Source of the DNA: Nodosilinea sp. WJT8-NPBG4
GTDB taxonomy: Bacteria > Cyanobacteriota > Cyanobacteriia > Phormidesmidales > Phormidesmidaceae
Reading direction: 5' to 3'
Assembly: GCA_019359285.1 (NCBI GenBank)
Contig: JAHHHQ010000038.1
Span: 1 to 64,000 of the forward strand
Length of the DNA: 64,000 nucleotides
The notes beneath the pieces were generated by a model. It made no database searches and was not told the origin of the DNA. It saw nothing but the letters and a program-made list of their open reading frames with translations. The position numbers and the translations under genes were made by a program. Positions 16,337 to 25,654 of the stretch are shown here, piece by piece. Positions within the stretch are counted from its first letter, which is position 1. Every line of letters begins with the position of its first letter.

Positions 16337-16945
16337 TCAGTTCTGCCGAACTGGAATTTGAATATCGCTCCGCTTTAGAACATCGGGCACATAGGGGCCA
16401 TCGTAAAAAAAACGGCGGGGCGGCCCTGCCACGGCATACTCAGGATGCGCTGCCAACCAAGCTTTCAGCTGTTGAATGCCGCTGGTGTAGACCTCGTAGC
16501 CATAGCCGCCCCTAACGCCAACACTCACCACCGTCATGGGCGGAATGTCTTCTACTTGCACGTTTTGGGAAATTTCCTGGGGCACGATATCCAAACTGCG
16601 GTACAAAAACGAAACCGATGCGTCCCCTTCGACCACCGCACCAGCCTCAAGGGTCGCGGTCGGGTAGCGAGTTTCTACCGGAGCCGTCATCGAAATATCG
16701 TTGCTGCTGATGTGGCGAAAGAGCGGTGAGAAGCCCTGGGAGGGCGCGTTAGCTAAATTTCCCGTCACCTGCACCGTAGCAGCCCTATAGTCGGGATACT
16801 GCTTGATTTCGATTTCCCCATCCGCCGTTGGTGGCGGAAAGCCTGCGGGCAGCGGTGCCGAGGCCGCACTATAGGCCCAAAAGAGCAGCGCCCCCACCCC
16901 GATTACCACAACCCCCACGATTAGCAGACTCTGGCCCAGTTTCAT
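16337..16945 (-). CDS. SOUL family heme-binding protein
   Basis: The 202-residue protein has one N-terminal membrane segment (SLLIVGVVVIGVGALLFWAY) and a periplasmic SOUL domain: EIEIKQYPDYRAATVQVTG, FSPLFRHISSNDISMTAPVE and a C-terminal block with FFYDGPYVPDVLKRSDIQIPV. SOUL/HBP23-like proteins bind heme or other tetrapyrroles. The role in cyanobacteria is unclear. Its downstream end faces the methyltransferase gene with an 82-base gap. Confidence 0.88.
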   Translation of the reverse strand: MKLGQSLLIVGVVVIGVGALLFWAYSAASAPLPAGFPPPTADGEIEIKQYPDYRAATVQVTGNLANAPSQGFSPLFRHISSNDISMTAPVETRYPTATLEAGAVVEGDASVSFLYRSLDIVPQEISQNVQVEDIPPMTVVSVGVRGGYGYEVYTSGIQQLKAWLAAHPEYAVAGPPRRFFYDGPYVPDVLKRSDIQIPVRQN

Positions 16946-17012
16946 AAAAGACGGCTCAACACAGCTATAGCTTTAGTGTACCGGCCTCCTCGTGGGCCTT
17001 CCTCGATAGGGG

Positions 17013-17687
17013 TTAACCCGCTGCGGCTTGCCCCAGGGGAGAGCGATCGTAGTGGTGGAGCAAGTCGGCGGGGTCGTCGTAGATGGCGATCGCACCCTCT
17101 AACTCCTGATCGCTAAAGCCGCCGGAGCGCACAGCAATTACCTTCACTCCAGCTTTGCCCGCCGCCTCAATGTCGTAGGGGGTATCGGCTAGCATAACCA
17201 CGCGATCGGGGTCAAGTTGGGCTTTGCGCAGGGCGGCCTCAACAATGTCGGGGGCTGGCTTGGAGTTCTCGGCATCGGCTGACGTTGTCGTTTCGTGCAG
17301 CAAATCTTTTACATCAGCCACTTCGAGCATGACCGCTAGCTCTCGCTCACTGGCGGAGGTGGCAACTACGACATGCAGCCCGTCTGCGAACAGTTTTTCC
17401 ACCAAATCCCGCGCTCCGTTGGTTGGTTTTAGCTGCGGCCGGTATTTGGTTAAGACCAGCTCTTTGTGGCCGCTGGCGATTGTCTTGCCGGGTTCTTCTT
17501 CATCGTTGAGGTCTGGAACCAGCTTGGGCATGAGCTGATCGCCCCCCATGCCCATCAGCGGGCGCACCTGGTCGTAGGGCACCTCATAGCCGTGGCTAGC
17601 AAAGGACTCAACCCATGACTGGGCATGGGCATCATTGCTCAAAACCAGCGTTCCATCAATATCTAAAATGACGCCATCGAGTTGCAT
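17013..17687 (-). CDS. HAD family phosphatase
   Basis: The 224-residue protein has all four HAD motifs: DIDGTLVLSNDAHAQ (nucleophile Asp near residue 9), the Ser/Thr in VVATSAS, the Lys in ADAENSKPAPDIVEAAL, and the acidic pair in VMLADTPYDIEAAG. The cap domain is of the alpha-helical type seen in phosphoglycolate phosphatases and beta-phosphoglucomutases. The substrate is probably a small sugar or organic phosphate. It is divergent from the TVP38-like gene. Confidence 0.9.
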   Translation of the reverse strand: MQLDGVILDIDGTLVLSNDAHAQSWVESFASHGYEVPYDQVRPLMGMGGDQLMPKLVPDLNDEEEPGKTIASGHKELVLTKYRPQLKPTNGARDLVEKLFADGLHVVVATSASERELAVMLEVADVKDLLHETTTSADAENSKPAPDIVEAALRKAQLDPDRVVMLADTPYDIEAAGKAGVKVIAVRSGGFSDQELEGAIAIYDDPADLLHHYDRSPLGQAAAG

Positions 17688-17912
17688 GCTGACTCCTGCT
17701 CTAGCTCCAGTGGTCCAAGTTTGGCAGCAAAAGCAACGGGCTCACATCTTCCAAGGGAGGAGTGTGTTAAGCATACCTATGGGAGAGTGTCAGTCTTAGG
17801 ATGTCGAAACTGCAACGCTTACGTCTCTCAAGGCAGACGGCGAAAGTTCCGATCGCTGATTAAAGTTAACTATTCCCCCAGCCTGTCCCTATTGGCACGG
17901 GATTTAACAGGT

Positions 17913-18620
17913 ATGAAATTGACAATTTTGCGGAGCCGAAGGTTTTGGCTGTTTGCCGGCTGCGGCGTAGCTGTGGCGCTGCTGAGCAGTCAACTGCCGC
18001 TGCAAGACTGGTTTGTGAGTACCGAAAGCTGGCTTAACTCGCTGGGTTTCGTGGCGGCTCCAGTCTTTGTGTTGGTGTATTTGCTGGCGACTGTGTTAGG
18101 TCTACCTAACATTGTGCTGATTTTGGTGGCCGGGGCAGTCTTTGGTTTGTTGCAGGGCATTGTGGTGGCTTCTGTGGCCGATACCCTGGGGGCGATCGCC
18201 TGTTTCTGGGTGGGGCGCACCCTAGCTCGCGATCGCATCAAGCGCTGGATGACCAAAAACCCCAGCTTTGCTCGCCTCGATCACGCTGTAGGCCAAAAAG
18301 GTTGGAAAATTTTGCTGCTGACGCGGCTGTCACCCCTGGTGCCGTCTAACCTGCTCAACTATGGGTTTAGCTGCACCAAGGTGAATTTTTGGCAGTACTG
18401 CTTTTTCTCCTGGGTGGGCATGCTGCCGGTGATCACGCTGTACGTCTATTTGGGCTCCTTTGGCGTCTCCTTGTTTCAAGAGGGGCTCACCGCTGGGAAA
18501 CTGGCGCTGCAAGGCGGTGGGGCCATACTGGCACTCTGCGCTGGGTGGTACACCACCAATCTGACCCGCAAGGCGCTAAACCCCAAGTGCCCCAACGAGT
18601 CGCCCAAGCCAGAGCATTAG
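17913..18620 (+). CDS. TVP38/TMEM64 family membrane protein (DedA/VTT superfamily)
   Basis: The 235-residue polytopic inner-membrane protein has the VTT domain: FVLVYLLATVLGLPNIVLIL, VAGAVFGLLQGIVVASVADT, GAIACFWVGRTLARDRI and LTRLSPLVPSNLLNYGFSCT, with the reentrant-loop Arg and Pro residues. Such proteins are implicated in lipid scrambling or undecaprenyl-phosphate recycling and membrane homeostasis. I start at 17913 (MKLTILRSRRFW). An earlier in-frame ATG at 17682 would add 77 residues without membrane character, and that segment overlaps the divergent HAD gene start. Confidence 0.88.
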   Translation: MKLTILRSRRFWLFAGCGVAVALLSSQLPLQDWFVSTESWLNSLGFVAAPVFVLVYLLATVLGLPNIVLILVAGAVFGLLQGIVVASVADTLGAIACFWVGRTLARDRIKRWMTKNPSFARLDHAVGQKGWKILLLTRLSPLVPSNLLNYGFSCTKVNFWQYCFFSWVGMLPVITLYVYLGSFGVSLFQEGLTAGKLALQGGGAILALCAGWYTTNLTRKALNPKCPNESPKPEH

Positions 18621-18657
18621 ACGACATCAGCGGCTGTACTCCCCGCTCCTGGATTGT

Positions 18658-19410
18658 CTACTTTTGCACTGCGGTGAATCCCCCATCCACAACGAGGTTG
18701 TGCCCAGTCACAAACCCAGCTCCCTCAGAACACAGCCAAACGACGGCCTCGGCAATGTCTTCTGGCCTGCCGATGCGCTGTAGCGGAATGCCCGCAGCAA
18801 CCTGATCGAGCATTTCAGGCGGGGCTTCGGCCCAAAGATCGGTTTTGACCGCGCCGGGGCTAACGGTGTTGATGCGAATGCGATCGCTAGAATATTCTGC
18901 TGCTGCGGCACGCGACAGGGCAATGACTCCCGCCTTTGCGGCTCCGTAGGCCCCATACCCAGCCACACCCAGCAGTGCGCCCTGGGAAGAGGTATTCACG
19001 ATCGCCCCACCGCCCGACTGTTGCATGGCGGGGATTTCGTACTTCATCGATAGCCAAACCGACTTGAGATTGGCGTTGATTTCAAAATCCCAGTCGGCTT
19101 CGGAGAGGTCGGCCAGTTTGCCCGAGCTGCCCGAACCGGCGTTGTTGAAAGCATAGTCGAGGCGACCGTAGGTTTCGACGGTTTGTTTGACCATCGCTTC
19201 AAGGTCTGATGCCTGGGTGACATCGGCCTGGATAAACATCGCCTCTCCCTGGGCCGCTTTGATCTGTTGGACGGTTTCCTCGCCCTTGTCGGGGCGGCGA
19301 GCGACCACCACCACAGTTGCGCCCGCTCGGCCAAAGGCGATCGCTGTAGCCCGACCAATGCCAGAACTTGCTCCAGTCACGATCGCAACTTTGCCAACCA
19401 CTGAAGCCAT
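18658..19410 (-). CDS. Short-chain dehydrogenase/reductase (SDR)
   Basis: The 250-residue classical SDR has the cofactor motif TGASSGIGRA near residues 13-22, NNAG in AFNNAGSGSSG, the active-site Ser in VNTSSQGA, and Tyr-x-x-x-Lys in YGAYGAAKAG. The C-terminal VTGHNLVVDGGFTA is typical of glucose 1-dehydrogenase/FabG-like members. VARRPDK after the second strand, with Arg residues, suggests NADPH preference. The substrate is unknown. Confidence 0.92.
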   Translation of the reverse strand: MASVVGKVAIVTGASSGIGRATAIAFGRAGATVVVVARRPDKGEETVQQIKAAQGEAMFIQADVTQASDLEAMVKQTVETYGRLDYAFNNAGSGSSGKLADLSEADWDFEINANLKSVWLSMKYEIPAMQQSGGGAIVNTSSQGALLGVAGYGAYGAAKAGVIALSRAAAAEYSSDRIRINTVSPGAVKTDLWAEAPPEMLDQVAAGIPLQRIGRPEDIAEAVVWLCSEGAGFVTGHNLVVDGGFTAVQK

Positions 19411-19513
19411 GGATCACGCTCCTGAGTTACACAAGGATGCAGCTGATCCTAGCCCAGCCAAGGTTTTAGAGCTGTTTGCCTCATCACCTAAACGGTTTAT
19501 CGCAGGGCTGACT

Positions 19514-19744
19514 CTAGCTGGTGCTGCTCTCAGTTAGGTTTCGTTCCTCAGTCACAATGGAGTCATCGGCGCAGATGCCGTAGAAGGCTGCTAAGGATAT
19601 TTCTACAGAAGCTAACGCCTGAACAGGTTGATATATCACCATTACGTCTACATCTCGGTCGGCCAACCCAACAGGCAGAGCAAGATGCAGAATGCCATCT
19701 TGCCCAATGTGCTGACGTACTTTAATGCTTTCCATAGCGGTCAT
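19514..19744 (-). CDS. Solitary antitoxin-like small protein
   Basis: The 76-residue protein begins MTAMESIKVRQHIGQDGILH and continues LALPVGLADRDVDVMVIYQP, a beta-rich N-terminus that resembles cyanobacterial antitoxins normally placed directly upstream of a PIN or other small toxin gene. No toxin frame follows here: the SDR start lies 104 bases downstream. MESIKVRQH (residue 4) is an alternative start. It may be an orphan antitoxin whose partner was lost. Confidence 0.5.
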   Translation of the reverse strand: MTAMESIKVRQHIGQDGILHLALPVGLADRDVDVMVIYQPVQALASVEISLAAFYGICADDSIVTEERNLTESSTS

Positions 19745-19848
19745 TTCCCTTGCTGTATTCTTTACTCTGGCTTGGGTTTAATTGGCTGTTCTTCTTTCCC
19801 GTCAACCCTACCTGGATTTGCTCCACCCTCCCCCGGCAAAGTGGCTCG

Positions 19849-21597
19849 CTACTGCAACACGGACTCTAGCTGGTGCTGCTCCCACAGGTTGCGGTAGAGT
19901 CCGGGCTGCTGCACCAGGTCGCGGTGGCAGCCCTGCTGCACGATGCGCCCTTTATCCATTACAAAGATGCGATCGGCGGTGGCGGCGGCAGACATCTGGT
20001 GCGAGATAAACAGCACCGTCTTTTGCTGAGTGCCCTCCGAGAGGGCGTTGAGAATGGCGGTGGCAGTGCGGTTGTCAACGCTGGAGAGGGCATCGTCGAG
20101 CACCAGAATGGGGGCATCGACCACCAGGGCGCGGGCCAGGGCGGTGCGCTGCCGCTGCCCCCCCGAGAGGGTGATGCCCCGCTCACCCACGACGGTGTCG
20201 TAGTGGTGGGGAAAGTTTTGGATTTCTTCATCCATCTGGGCCTGCTTGGCGGCGTACTGCACCTCGGGAAACTCCATCATGGGTTCGCCGTAGCGGATGT
20301 TGTTGTTGATGCTGGTGCTAAACAGAAAGCTGTCTTGGGGGACGTAGGCGATCGCCCGTCTTAGATCCGCCAGGGGCAGTTCCGTCACGTCGTAGCCATC
20401 TAGATACAGCTGGCCGGGGCCGATGTCGAGCAGGCGGGGCAGGGCGTTGGCCAAGGTCGATTTGCCCGAGCCAATCGGGCCGACGATCGCGATTTGTTCC
20501 CCCGGCGCAATCTTAAAATTGACCTCATCCAGCGCTGGAACTTTGCTGTCGGGGTAGGCGTAGTTGAGGTGGCGGGCCTCTAGACTGCCCTTGACCTGCT
20601 CCAGGGGCAGGGGGATGGCGGTGGCGGCCGTCTGCACCTCAGGTTCGGCATCGAGGATTTCTTCGATGCGGTTGATGCTGACCTCGCCGCGCTGGTAGGC
20701 GGTGATGGTGAACCCCAATAGGGCGGTGGGAAACACTAGCCGCTCCACGTACAGCAGCAGCGCCACGAAGTCGCCCACGGTGATCACCCCCTCGGCGATC
20801 GCCCCAGCTCCCGTGGCCAAAATCACCAGCAGGCTCACACTAGCCAGTCCCCCCAGCAGCGGAAACAGCATGTTGCGGGTGCGGGCCAGCTTTAGGTTGG
20901 CGTCGAGCAGGCTGGTGTTGCGGTGGTTAAAGGCGCGGCGCTCGTTCTCTTCCTGGGCGTAGATTTTGATCAGCGCAATGCCGCTCATGTCTTCTTGAAT
21001 CAGGTCGCTGAGATCGGAGATGCGCTCCTGCACATGGAGCTGCTCGTTGCGCAGGCGATCGCTAAAGGTCTGCACCAGCACCAGCATCAGCGGGTAGACA
21101 ATCAGCGAAATCAGCGTCAGCCGCACGCTGATCGACAGCATTACCGGCACCGTCAGGGCGTAGGCAAACAGGGTGTTGGCCAGACTCAAAATCGCAAAGC
21201 CCAGCAGGCGGCGAATGTTGTCCACATCGCTGGTGGCACGACTGATCAGCTCCCCGGCGGTGTTGCGCCCAAAGTAGGCGGGTTCCATGCCCAGTAGGTG
21301 CTGAAAGATGCGCTGCTTGAGGTCAAACTCCACCTGGCGACCTACCCCAAACAGAGTAATGCGCGACACCATGCGAATCACCCACATCACCGAGGCCAGC
21401 ACCAGCACTAGCAGCGCATAGTACATGATCCGGTCAAAGCTAAAGGTGACCTGAAGCTCGTCAATGCCGTTGCGAATCAGCAGCGGTATCCACACGCCGA
21501 CCAAGTTGACAATAAATAGTGCAACAACCCCCAGGGCAGTCTGTCGCCAGTGGGGTCTGAGGTAGGTACCCAGTTTTTGTAGCTGCGATCGCGCCAT
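19849..21597 (-). CDS. ABC exporter half-transporter (permease-ATPase fusion)
   Basis: The 582-residue protein has an N-terminal ABC transmembrane domain (about residues 20-300, six helices, beginning LRPHWRQTALGVVALFIVNL) and a C-terminal nucleotide-binding domain: Walker A VGPIGSGKST, Q-loop AYVPQDSFLFS, signature LSGGQRQRTALARAL, Walker B ILVLDDALSSVD and the switch His in LFISHQ. This is the MsbA/MDR-like layout for lipid, peptide or drug export. It probably works as a homodimer. There is no neighbouring partner gene and the substrate cannot be predicted. Confidence 0.93.
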   Translation of the reverse strand: MARSQLQKLGTYLRPHWRQTALGVVALFIVNLVGVWIPLLIRNGIDELQVTFSFDRIMYYALLVLVLASVMWVIRMVSRITLFGVGRQVEFDLKQRIFQHLLGMEPAYFGRNTAGELISRATSDVDNIRRLLGFAILSLANTLFAYALTVPVMLSISVRLTLISLIVYPLMLVLVQTFSDRLRNEQLHVQERISDLSDLIQEDMSGIALIKIYAQEENERRAFNHRNTSLLDANLKLARTRNMLFPLLGGLASVSLLVILATGAGAIAEGVITVGDFVALLLYVERLVFPTALLGFTITAYQRGEVSINRIEEILDAEPEVQTAATAIPLPLEQVKGSLEARHLNYAYPDSKVPALDEVNFKIAPGEQIAIVGPIGSGKSTLANALPRLLDIGPGQLYLDGYDVTELPLADLRRAIAYVPQDSFLFSTSINNNIRYGEPMMEFPEVQYAAKQAQMDEEIQNFPHHYDTVVGERGITLSGGQRQRTALARALVVDAPILVLDDALSSVDNRTATAILNALSEGTQQKTVLFISHQMSAAATADRIFVMDKGRIVQQGCHRDLVQQPGLYRNLWEQHQLESVLQ

Positions 21598-21691
21598 AAC
21601 ATCCGCCCTAATTGCCCCCCTATCCTAGACGAATTTGGCAGGGGCAATTGGAGGCACACCATGGACTATGGCTGTCTGGCAAATCACCAGA

Positions 21692-21760
21692 GGGGTATAG
21701 GGTGCAGGGTTTAAGGTCTATGGCAACGCCCTGTACCCTGTACCTTGAACCCGATACCCC
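21692..21760. repeat. Dispersed GGGTGCAGGGT / ACCCTGTACC-type repeat, copy 2
   Basis: GGGGTATAGGGTGCAGGG on the left and CTTGAACCCGATACCCC on the right form an imperfect hairpin. Related to the stretch at 3885-3958. It lies just downstream of the YdcF-like gene (minus strand) and upstream of the ABC exporter. Confidence 0.6.
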
Positions 21761-21781
21761 TAGCGTTCAAAACCGTTTCAA

Positions 21782-22906
21782 CTAGATCGTCTCAACCACC
21801 TCGTCCCACTGCATGCTGAAGGGGGGCAACCAGCCCCGCAGGTAGTAGTAGATGGCGCTCAGTAGCTCGCCCCAGTAGCGCGTGGTTAGCGCTAGGGCGT
21901 TGACGTTGGGGGCCAGGTCGGCCAGGCTGGCTAGGGTATCGCGGTTTTCTAGGTTGGGAGTGCTATATAGCTCGGTGGGGGCCGCTACTACCTGAATGCC
22001 CTCATTTTCAAAAGCCAGGGCGGCGCGGCGCATGGTTAACGCGGGGGCCACCAGCACCACCCGGTTGGCGTTGCGGTTGTTGCGGGCCGTTTCAAAGCGG
22101 CCCGAGCGGGCAGGTGCAGTAAACAATCCCTGCTCGGTTAAAAAGTTTTTTTGATCGACCACTGTGTTGCGGACGTCGGTGCCCGTGGCCTCAACTCGAA
22201 TGCTCTCTGAGGGCACCCCCCGGCCCACCAGCTGCTGGCGAATCGCCTGCCTCAGGGGTTCTTGCTCTTCGCCCGTGCCAAACCGAGGCCCGGCGGTGAC
22301 GGTGACGTAGGGGCGGGCCGCACTAATGCGGTTGTAGACGTTGGCGGCACTGTTGAGCTGGGCCACCAGCGCCGGGTCGAGGGGGTTGTCGGCGTCGATG
22401 CGGCTGTTGAGGGCGTTGGTCAGGCGGTAGGCGTCAGCGTTTTCGCCAATCACCACAATCGACACGGCTCGGTCGACCGGCACTTGATCGATCGCAGGGC
22501 AGATGTCGCTACACAGCCGCTGCTGGCTGGCATAGGCCCGCTGCACTGATTGTTCAGAATGGTTGACCAAGGCCCGCGCAATCAGCGGCATACTGGCAAA
22601 AAATAGGATCAGCAGCGCCACGGTCACCATGCGCCCATTGACCTTTTTCATGCCGTCGCTGAGGGATAGGGCCAGCAGCGTAATTGCCGCGCCCAGGGGG
22701 GTGAGCGGAAACACCAAAAACTGCCAAAACACCCCAATGGTGCTGTCGTCGGGGAATAAAAACGCCCCGGCAATCAGCGCCAAGATCATGGCTCCGCCGA
22801 ACCAGGTCAAAAAGTTGGCGGGAATGAATTTTTTGAGCACCCACCACAAAAAGTAGCCGATGCCAAGCCACAGCAGCAGACGGGTTAATAGATTGAGAAT
22901 ATCCAT
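21782..22906 (-). CDS. YdcF/SanA-like (DUF218) membrane protein
   Basis: The 374-residue protein has three to four N-terminal membrane helices (LLTRLLLWLGIGYFLWWVLK, FGGAMILALIAGAFLF, FLVFPLTPLGAAITLLALSL and one near residue 95). An outer soluble domain follows with SIVVIGENADAYRL, FGTGEEQEPLRQAI, the acidic VEATGTDVRNTVVD segment and NRVVLVAPALTMRRAALAF. This is the DUF218 fold found in ElyC/SanA/YdcF, which are linked to envelope and peptidoglycan precursor metabolism. The exact activity is unknown. It is divergent from futB with 263 bases between. Confidence 0.85.
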   Translation of the reverse strand: MDILNLLTRLLLWLGIGYFLWWVLKKFIPANFLTWFGGAMILALIAGAFLFPDDSTIGVFWQFLVFPLTPLGAAITLLALSLSDGMKKVNGRMVTVALLILFFASMPLIARALVNHSEQSVQRAYASQQRLCSDICPAIDQVPVDRAVSIVVIGENADAYRLTNALNSRIDADNPLDPALVAQLNSAANVYNRISAARPYVTVTAGPRFGTGEEQEPLRQAIRQQLVGRGVPSESIRVEATGTDVRNTVVDQKNFLTEQGLFTAPARSGRFETARNNRNANRVVLVAPALTMRRAALAFENEGIQVVAAPTELYSTPNLENRDTLASLADLAPNVNALALTTRYWGELLSAIYYYLRGWLPPFSMQWDEVVETI

Positions 22907-23169
22907 AGTCAGATCGGCAACGGGCAGTTGGGTGCTGTAGGGCGAGGGGCGAAATTCGCACCCTGGCCTGGGGTGGCTTGGCGGGGGCTAACCTGGCCCC
23001 GCAGGAACTCTCTGCAAAGCATACTTCAGTAACGAAAACTCGGGCTATGTGCGGCCCCAATCAGCCCAAAGTCCTTCTTTTGCTATAGAGGGCTTCCGTA
23101 ATGCTGAAACGTTTGACGGGCGGGGTTTCGTTCTGTGCTAAAAGGAATGGGTAGCAATAATTGCCGGTT

Positions 23170-24834
23170 ATGAAATCCCTCGGTGCCCCCTGGAAAGCCT
23201 CACTGCCACGGCCCGACGGCTGGACGCTGGGCGTGGGGCTGATCGCCCTGGTGATGCTGCTGCCGGTGGCAATCATTCTCGCCAGCCTGTTTACTAACTC
23301 CAGCGATGCCTGGGGGCACCTGGCATCGACGGTGCTGCCTGAATATATTCGCAACTCGCTGGTGCTGATGGTGGGGGTGGGGCTGGGGGTGCTGGCGATC
23401 GGGGTGAGCACCGCCTGGCTGGTGAGCACCTGCCAATTTTGGGGTCGGCGCTGGTTTGAGTGGCTGCTGCTGCTGCCGTTGGCTGCACCCACCTACATCC
23501 TCGCCTACGTCTATACCGACACGCTGGAGTATTTTGGCCCGGTGCAGACGGCCCTGCGCGGCCTATTTGGTTGGCAGCGGGCGACGGACTACTGGTTTCC
23601 CAACATTCGCTCCATTGAGGGGGCGATTTTGCTGTTTAGCCTGACGCTCTACCCCTACGTGTATCTGCTGGCGCGGGTGGCGTTTCTGGAGCAGTCGACT
23701 GCCACGCTGGAAGCGAGTCGCTGTTTGGGCTGTGGCCCGTGGCGCAGCTTTCGCACAGTGGCGCTTCCCTTGGCTCGACCGGCGATCGCCGCTGGCACCG
23801 CCCTGGCCCTAATGGAAACCCTGAACGACTTTGGCACGGTGGCCTACTTCAGCGTTTCGACCTTTACCACGGGCATCTATCGCACCTGGTTTGGCATGGG
23901 CGATCGCCCGGCGGCGGTGCAGCTGTCGGCGGTGCTGCTGCTGTTTATCTTTGCGCTGGTGGTGCTAGAGCAGCGCTCGCGCCGTCGGGCTCGCTACTAC
24001 CAGGGCATGGCCCGCACGATTTCGCAGTCGCGTTACGAGCTGGGCGGGCTACGGGCCGTGGCGGCCTGGCTGGTCTGCGCCGCGCCCGTGCTGCTGGGGC
24101 TAATCATTCCCACTGGGCTCCTGCTGGGGATGACGGTGCGCAACGCCGAAGACACTCTCAATGGCGACTTTGTGGTGCTGGGGTTTAACAGTCTGGTGCT
24201 GGCGGTGCTGGCGGCGGTGCTGGCGGTGCTGGTGGCGCTGGTGATGGCCTACGGGCTGCGGCTCAACTACACCCCGTTTCTCAAGCTGTCGGTGCAGGGG
24301 GCTAATCTGGGCTACGCCGTGCCGGGGGCGGTGATTGCGGTGGGCACGCTGATTCCTTTGGCGCAGTTTGACAATGCGATCGACGCCTGGATGCGGCAGA
24401 CGTTTGGGTTCTCGACCGGGCTGCTGCTGAGCGGCACGATTATTGCGCTGCTGTTTGCCTACTTGGTGCGGTTTTTGGCGGTGAGCTTTGGGGCGATCGA
24501 GGCGGGGTTAGGCAAAATTAAGCCCTCGCTGGATGATGCGGCTCGCAGTCTGGGCCAAACCCCCAACCAAACGCTGATGAAGATTCATCGCCCGCTGTTG
24601 GGCAGCAGTTTGCTCACGGCCACCATGCTGGTGTTTGTGGATGTGATGAAGGAGCTGCCCGCTACGCTGATTATTCGACCGTTTAATTTCGACACGCTGG
24701 CGGTGCGGGTTTATCAATATGCTGCCGATGAGCGGCTGATTGAGGCCTCGGCCCCGGCGCTGGCAATCATTTTGGTGGGGCTGCTGCCGGTGCTGTGGCT
24801 GAGCAAGCAGATTGCCAACGAGGGTAAAGCCTAA
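23170..24834 (+). CDS. futB: Ferric iron ABC transporter, double-domain permease
   Basis: The 554-residue inner-membrane protein has about 12 TM helices in two homologous halves. Each half carries a BPD-permease EAA loop for contact with the ATPase: EASRCLGCGPWRSFRTVALP near residue 190 and DAARSLGQTPNQTLMKIHRP near residue 460. This is the CysTW/FbpB-like architecture of FutB, which moves Fe(III) with FutA and FutC. The start at 23170 (MKSLGAP) is preferred over a TTG three codons upstream. A candidate FutA is at 30324-31385 on the other strand; no FutC ATPase is in the window. Confidence 0.9.
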   Translation: MKSLGAPWKASLPRPDGWTLGVGLIALVMLLPVAIILASLFTNSSDAWGHLASTVLPEYIRNSLVLMVGVGLGVLAIGVSTAWLVSTCQFWGRRWFEWLLLLPLAAPTYILAYVYTDTLEYFGPVQTALRGLFGWQRATDYWFPNIRSIEGAILLFSLTLYPYVYLLARVAFLEQSTATLEASRCLGCGPWRSFRTVALPLARPAIAAGTALALMETLNDFGTVAYFSVSTFTTGIYRTWFGMGDRPAAVQLSAVLLLFIFALVVLEQRSRRRARYYQGMARTISQSRYELGGLRAVAAWLVCAAPVLLGLIIPTGLLLGMTVRNAEDTLNGDFVVLGFNSLVLAVLAAVLAVLVALVMAYGLRLNYTPFLKLSVQGANLGYAVPGAVIAVGTLIPLAQFDNAIDAWMRQTFGFSTGLLLSGTIIALLFAYLVRFLAVSFGAIEAGLGKIKPSLDDAARSLGQTPNQTLMKIHRPLLGSSLLTATMLVFVDVMKELPATLIIRPFNFDTLAVRVYQYAADERLIEASAPALAIILVGLLPVLWLSKQIANEGKA

Positions 24835-24892
24835 GCTACAGAGCAGTTCGCTAAGATATCAGGCATATCCGTGGATGGGGCCAGGTTAACTC

Positions 24893-25504
24893 ATGTCTAG
24901 CCTGCTGGTTAAATCCGTTCAGACACCGTTGCCGATCAATCTTTCATCGCTCCTCGCTGTGCCGCAGATGAGTGATGCGCAGTTCTATGATTTTTGTCGA
25001 ACGAATCCTGACTTGCGGATTGAGCGGAACGCAAATGGAGAAATTGTGGTGATGCCGCCAGCCTTTGCTGACACTGGAAACCGCAACGGCAGGATCTTTG
25101 GACAGCTCTATGTCTGGGCAGAAGCCGATGGCACTGGGGAGGTCTTTGACTCTAGCTCAGGTTTTACGCTCCCGAATGGTGCGATGCGATCGCCTGATGC
25201 GGCCTGGATTTTGTCTGATCGTTGGAACACGCTAGAACCTGAGCAGCAAGCATCGTTTGCACCGATCGCGCCTGACTTTGTTGTAGAGCTACGGTCGAGT
25301 AGTGATACGTTGGCGAGTTTGCAAGACAAGATGGCTGAATATATGGCCAATGGGGTGCTGTTGGGGGTGTTAATCGATCGCAAGCAGCGTCAAGTTCATG
25401 TCTATCGGCCCGAGCAAGCGCCAGAGATTTTAGACAGTCCTGAGTTGGTCAATTGCGAACCCGAAATGCCAGGGTTTGGGCTGAGGTTGGCAAAAATTTG
25501 GTAA
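24893..25504 (+). CDS. Uma2 family endonuclease-fold protein (DUF820)
   Basis: The 203-residue protein has the PD-(D/E)XK fold pattern of the abundant cyanobacterial Uma2/DUF820 family: FYDFCRTNPDLRIERNANGE, FGQLYVWAEADGTGEVFDSS, the Asp in RSPDAAWILSDRW, then APDFVVELRSSSDTL with the D...E pair and LGVLIDRKQRQVHVYRP. The family is widely expanded in cyanobacteria and its role is unproved. It sits between futB and the NACHT-LRR gene on the same strand. Confidence 0.92.
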   Translation: MSSLLVKSVQTPLPINLSSLLAVPQMSDAQFYDFCRTNPDLRIERNANGEIVVMPPAFADTGNRNGRIFGQLYVWAEADGTGEVFDSSSGFTLPNGAMRSPDAAWILSDRWNTLEPEQQASFAPIAPDFVVELRSSSDTLASLQDKMAEYMANGVLLGVLIDRKQRQVHVYRPEQAPEILDSPELVNCEPEMPGFGLRLAKIW

Positions 25505-25654
25505 TTGAGGCACAGATAGGCTTTAACTCGTAAGGGTGCTGCGATCGCACGGAATAAGGTCAATCAGATTGCGCTTGAGTTTCCTGGCCAGCAGCTCTAG
25601 AAGCTCTTTAAGCCATGCTTACTTCACCTTAAGAAATCATCATAAGAATTAACT

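Noticed and set aside
17682..17912. 77-residue N-terminal extension of the TVP38-like protein
   Set aside because: It has no membrane character, overlaps the divergent HAD start and lacks similarity to the family's N-terminus.
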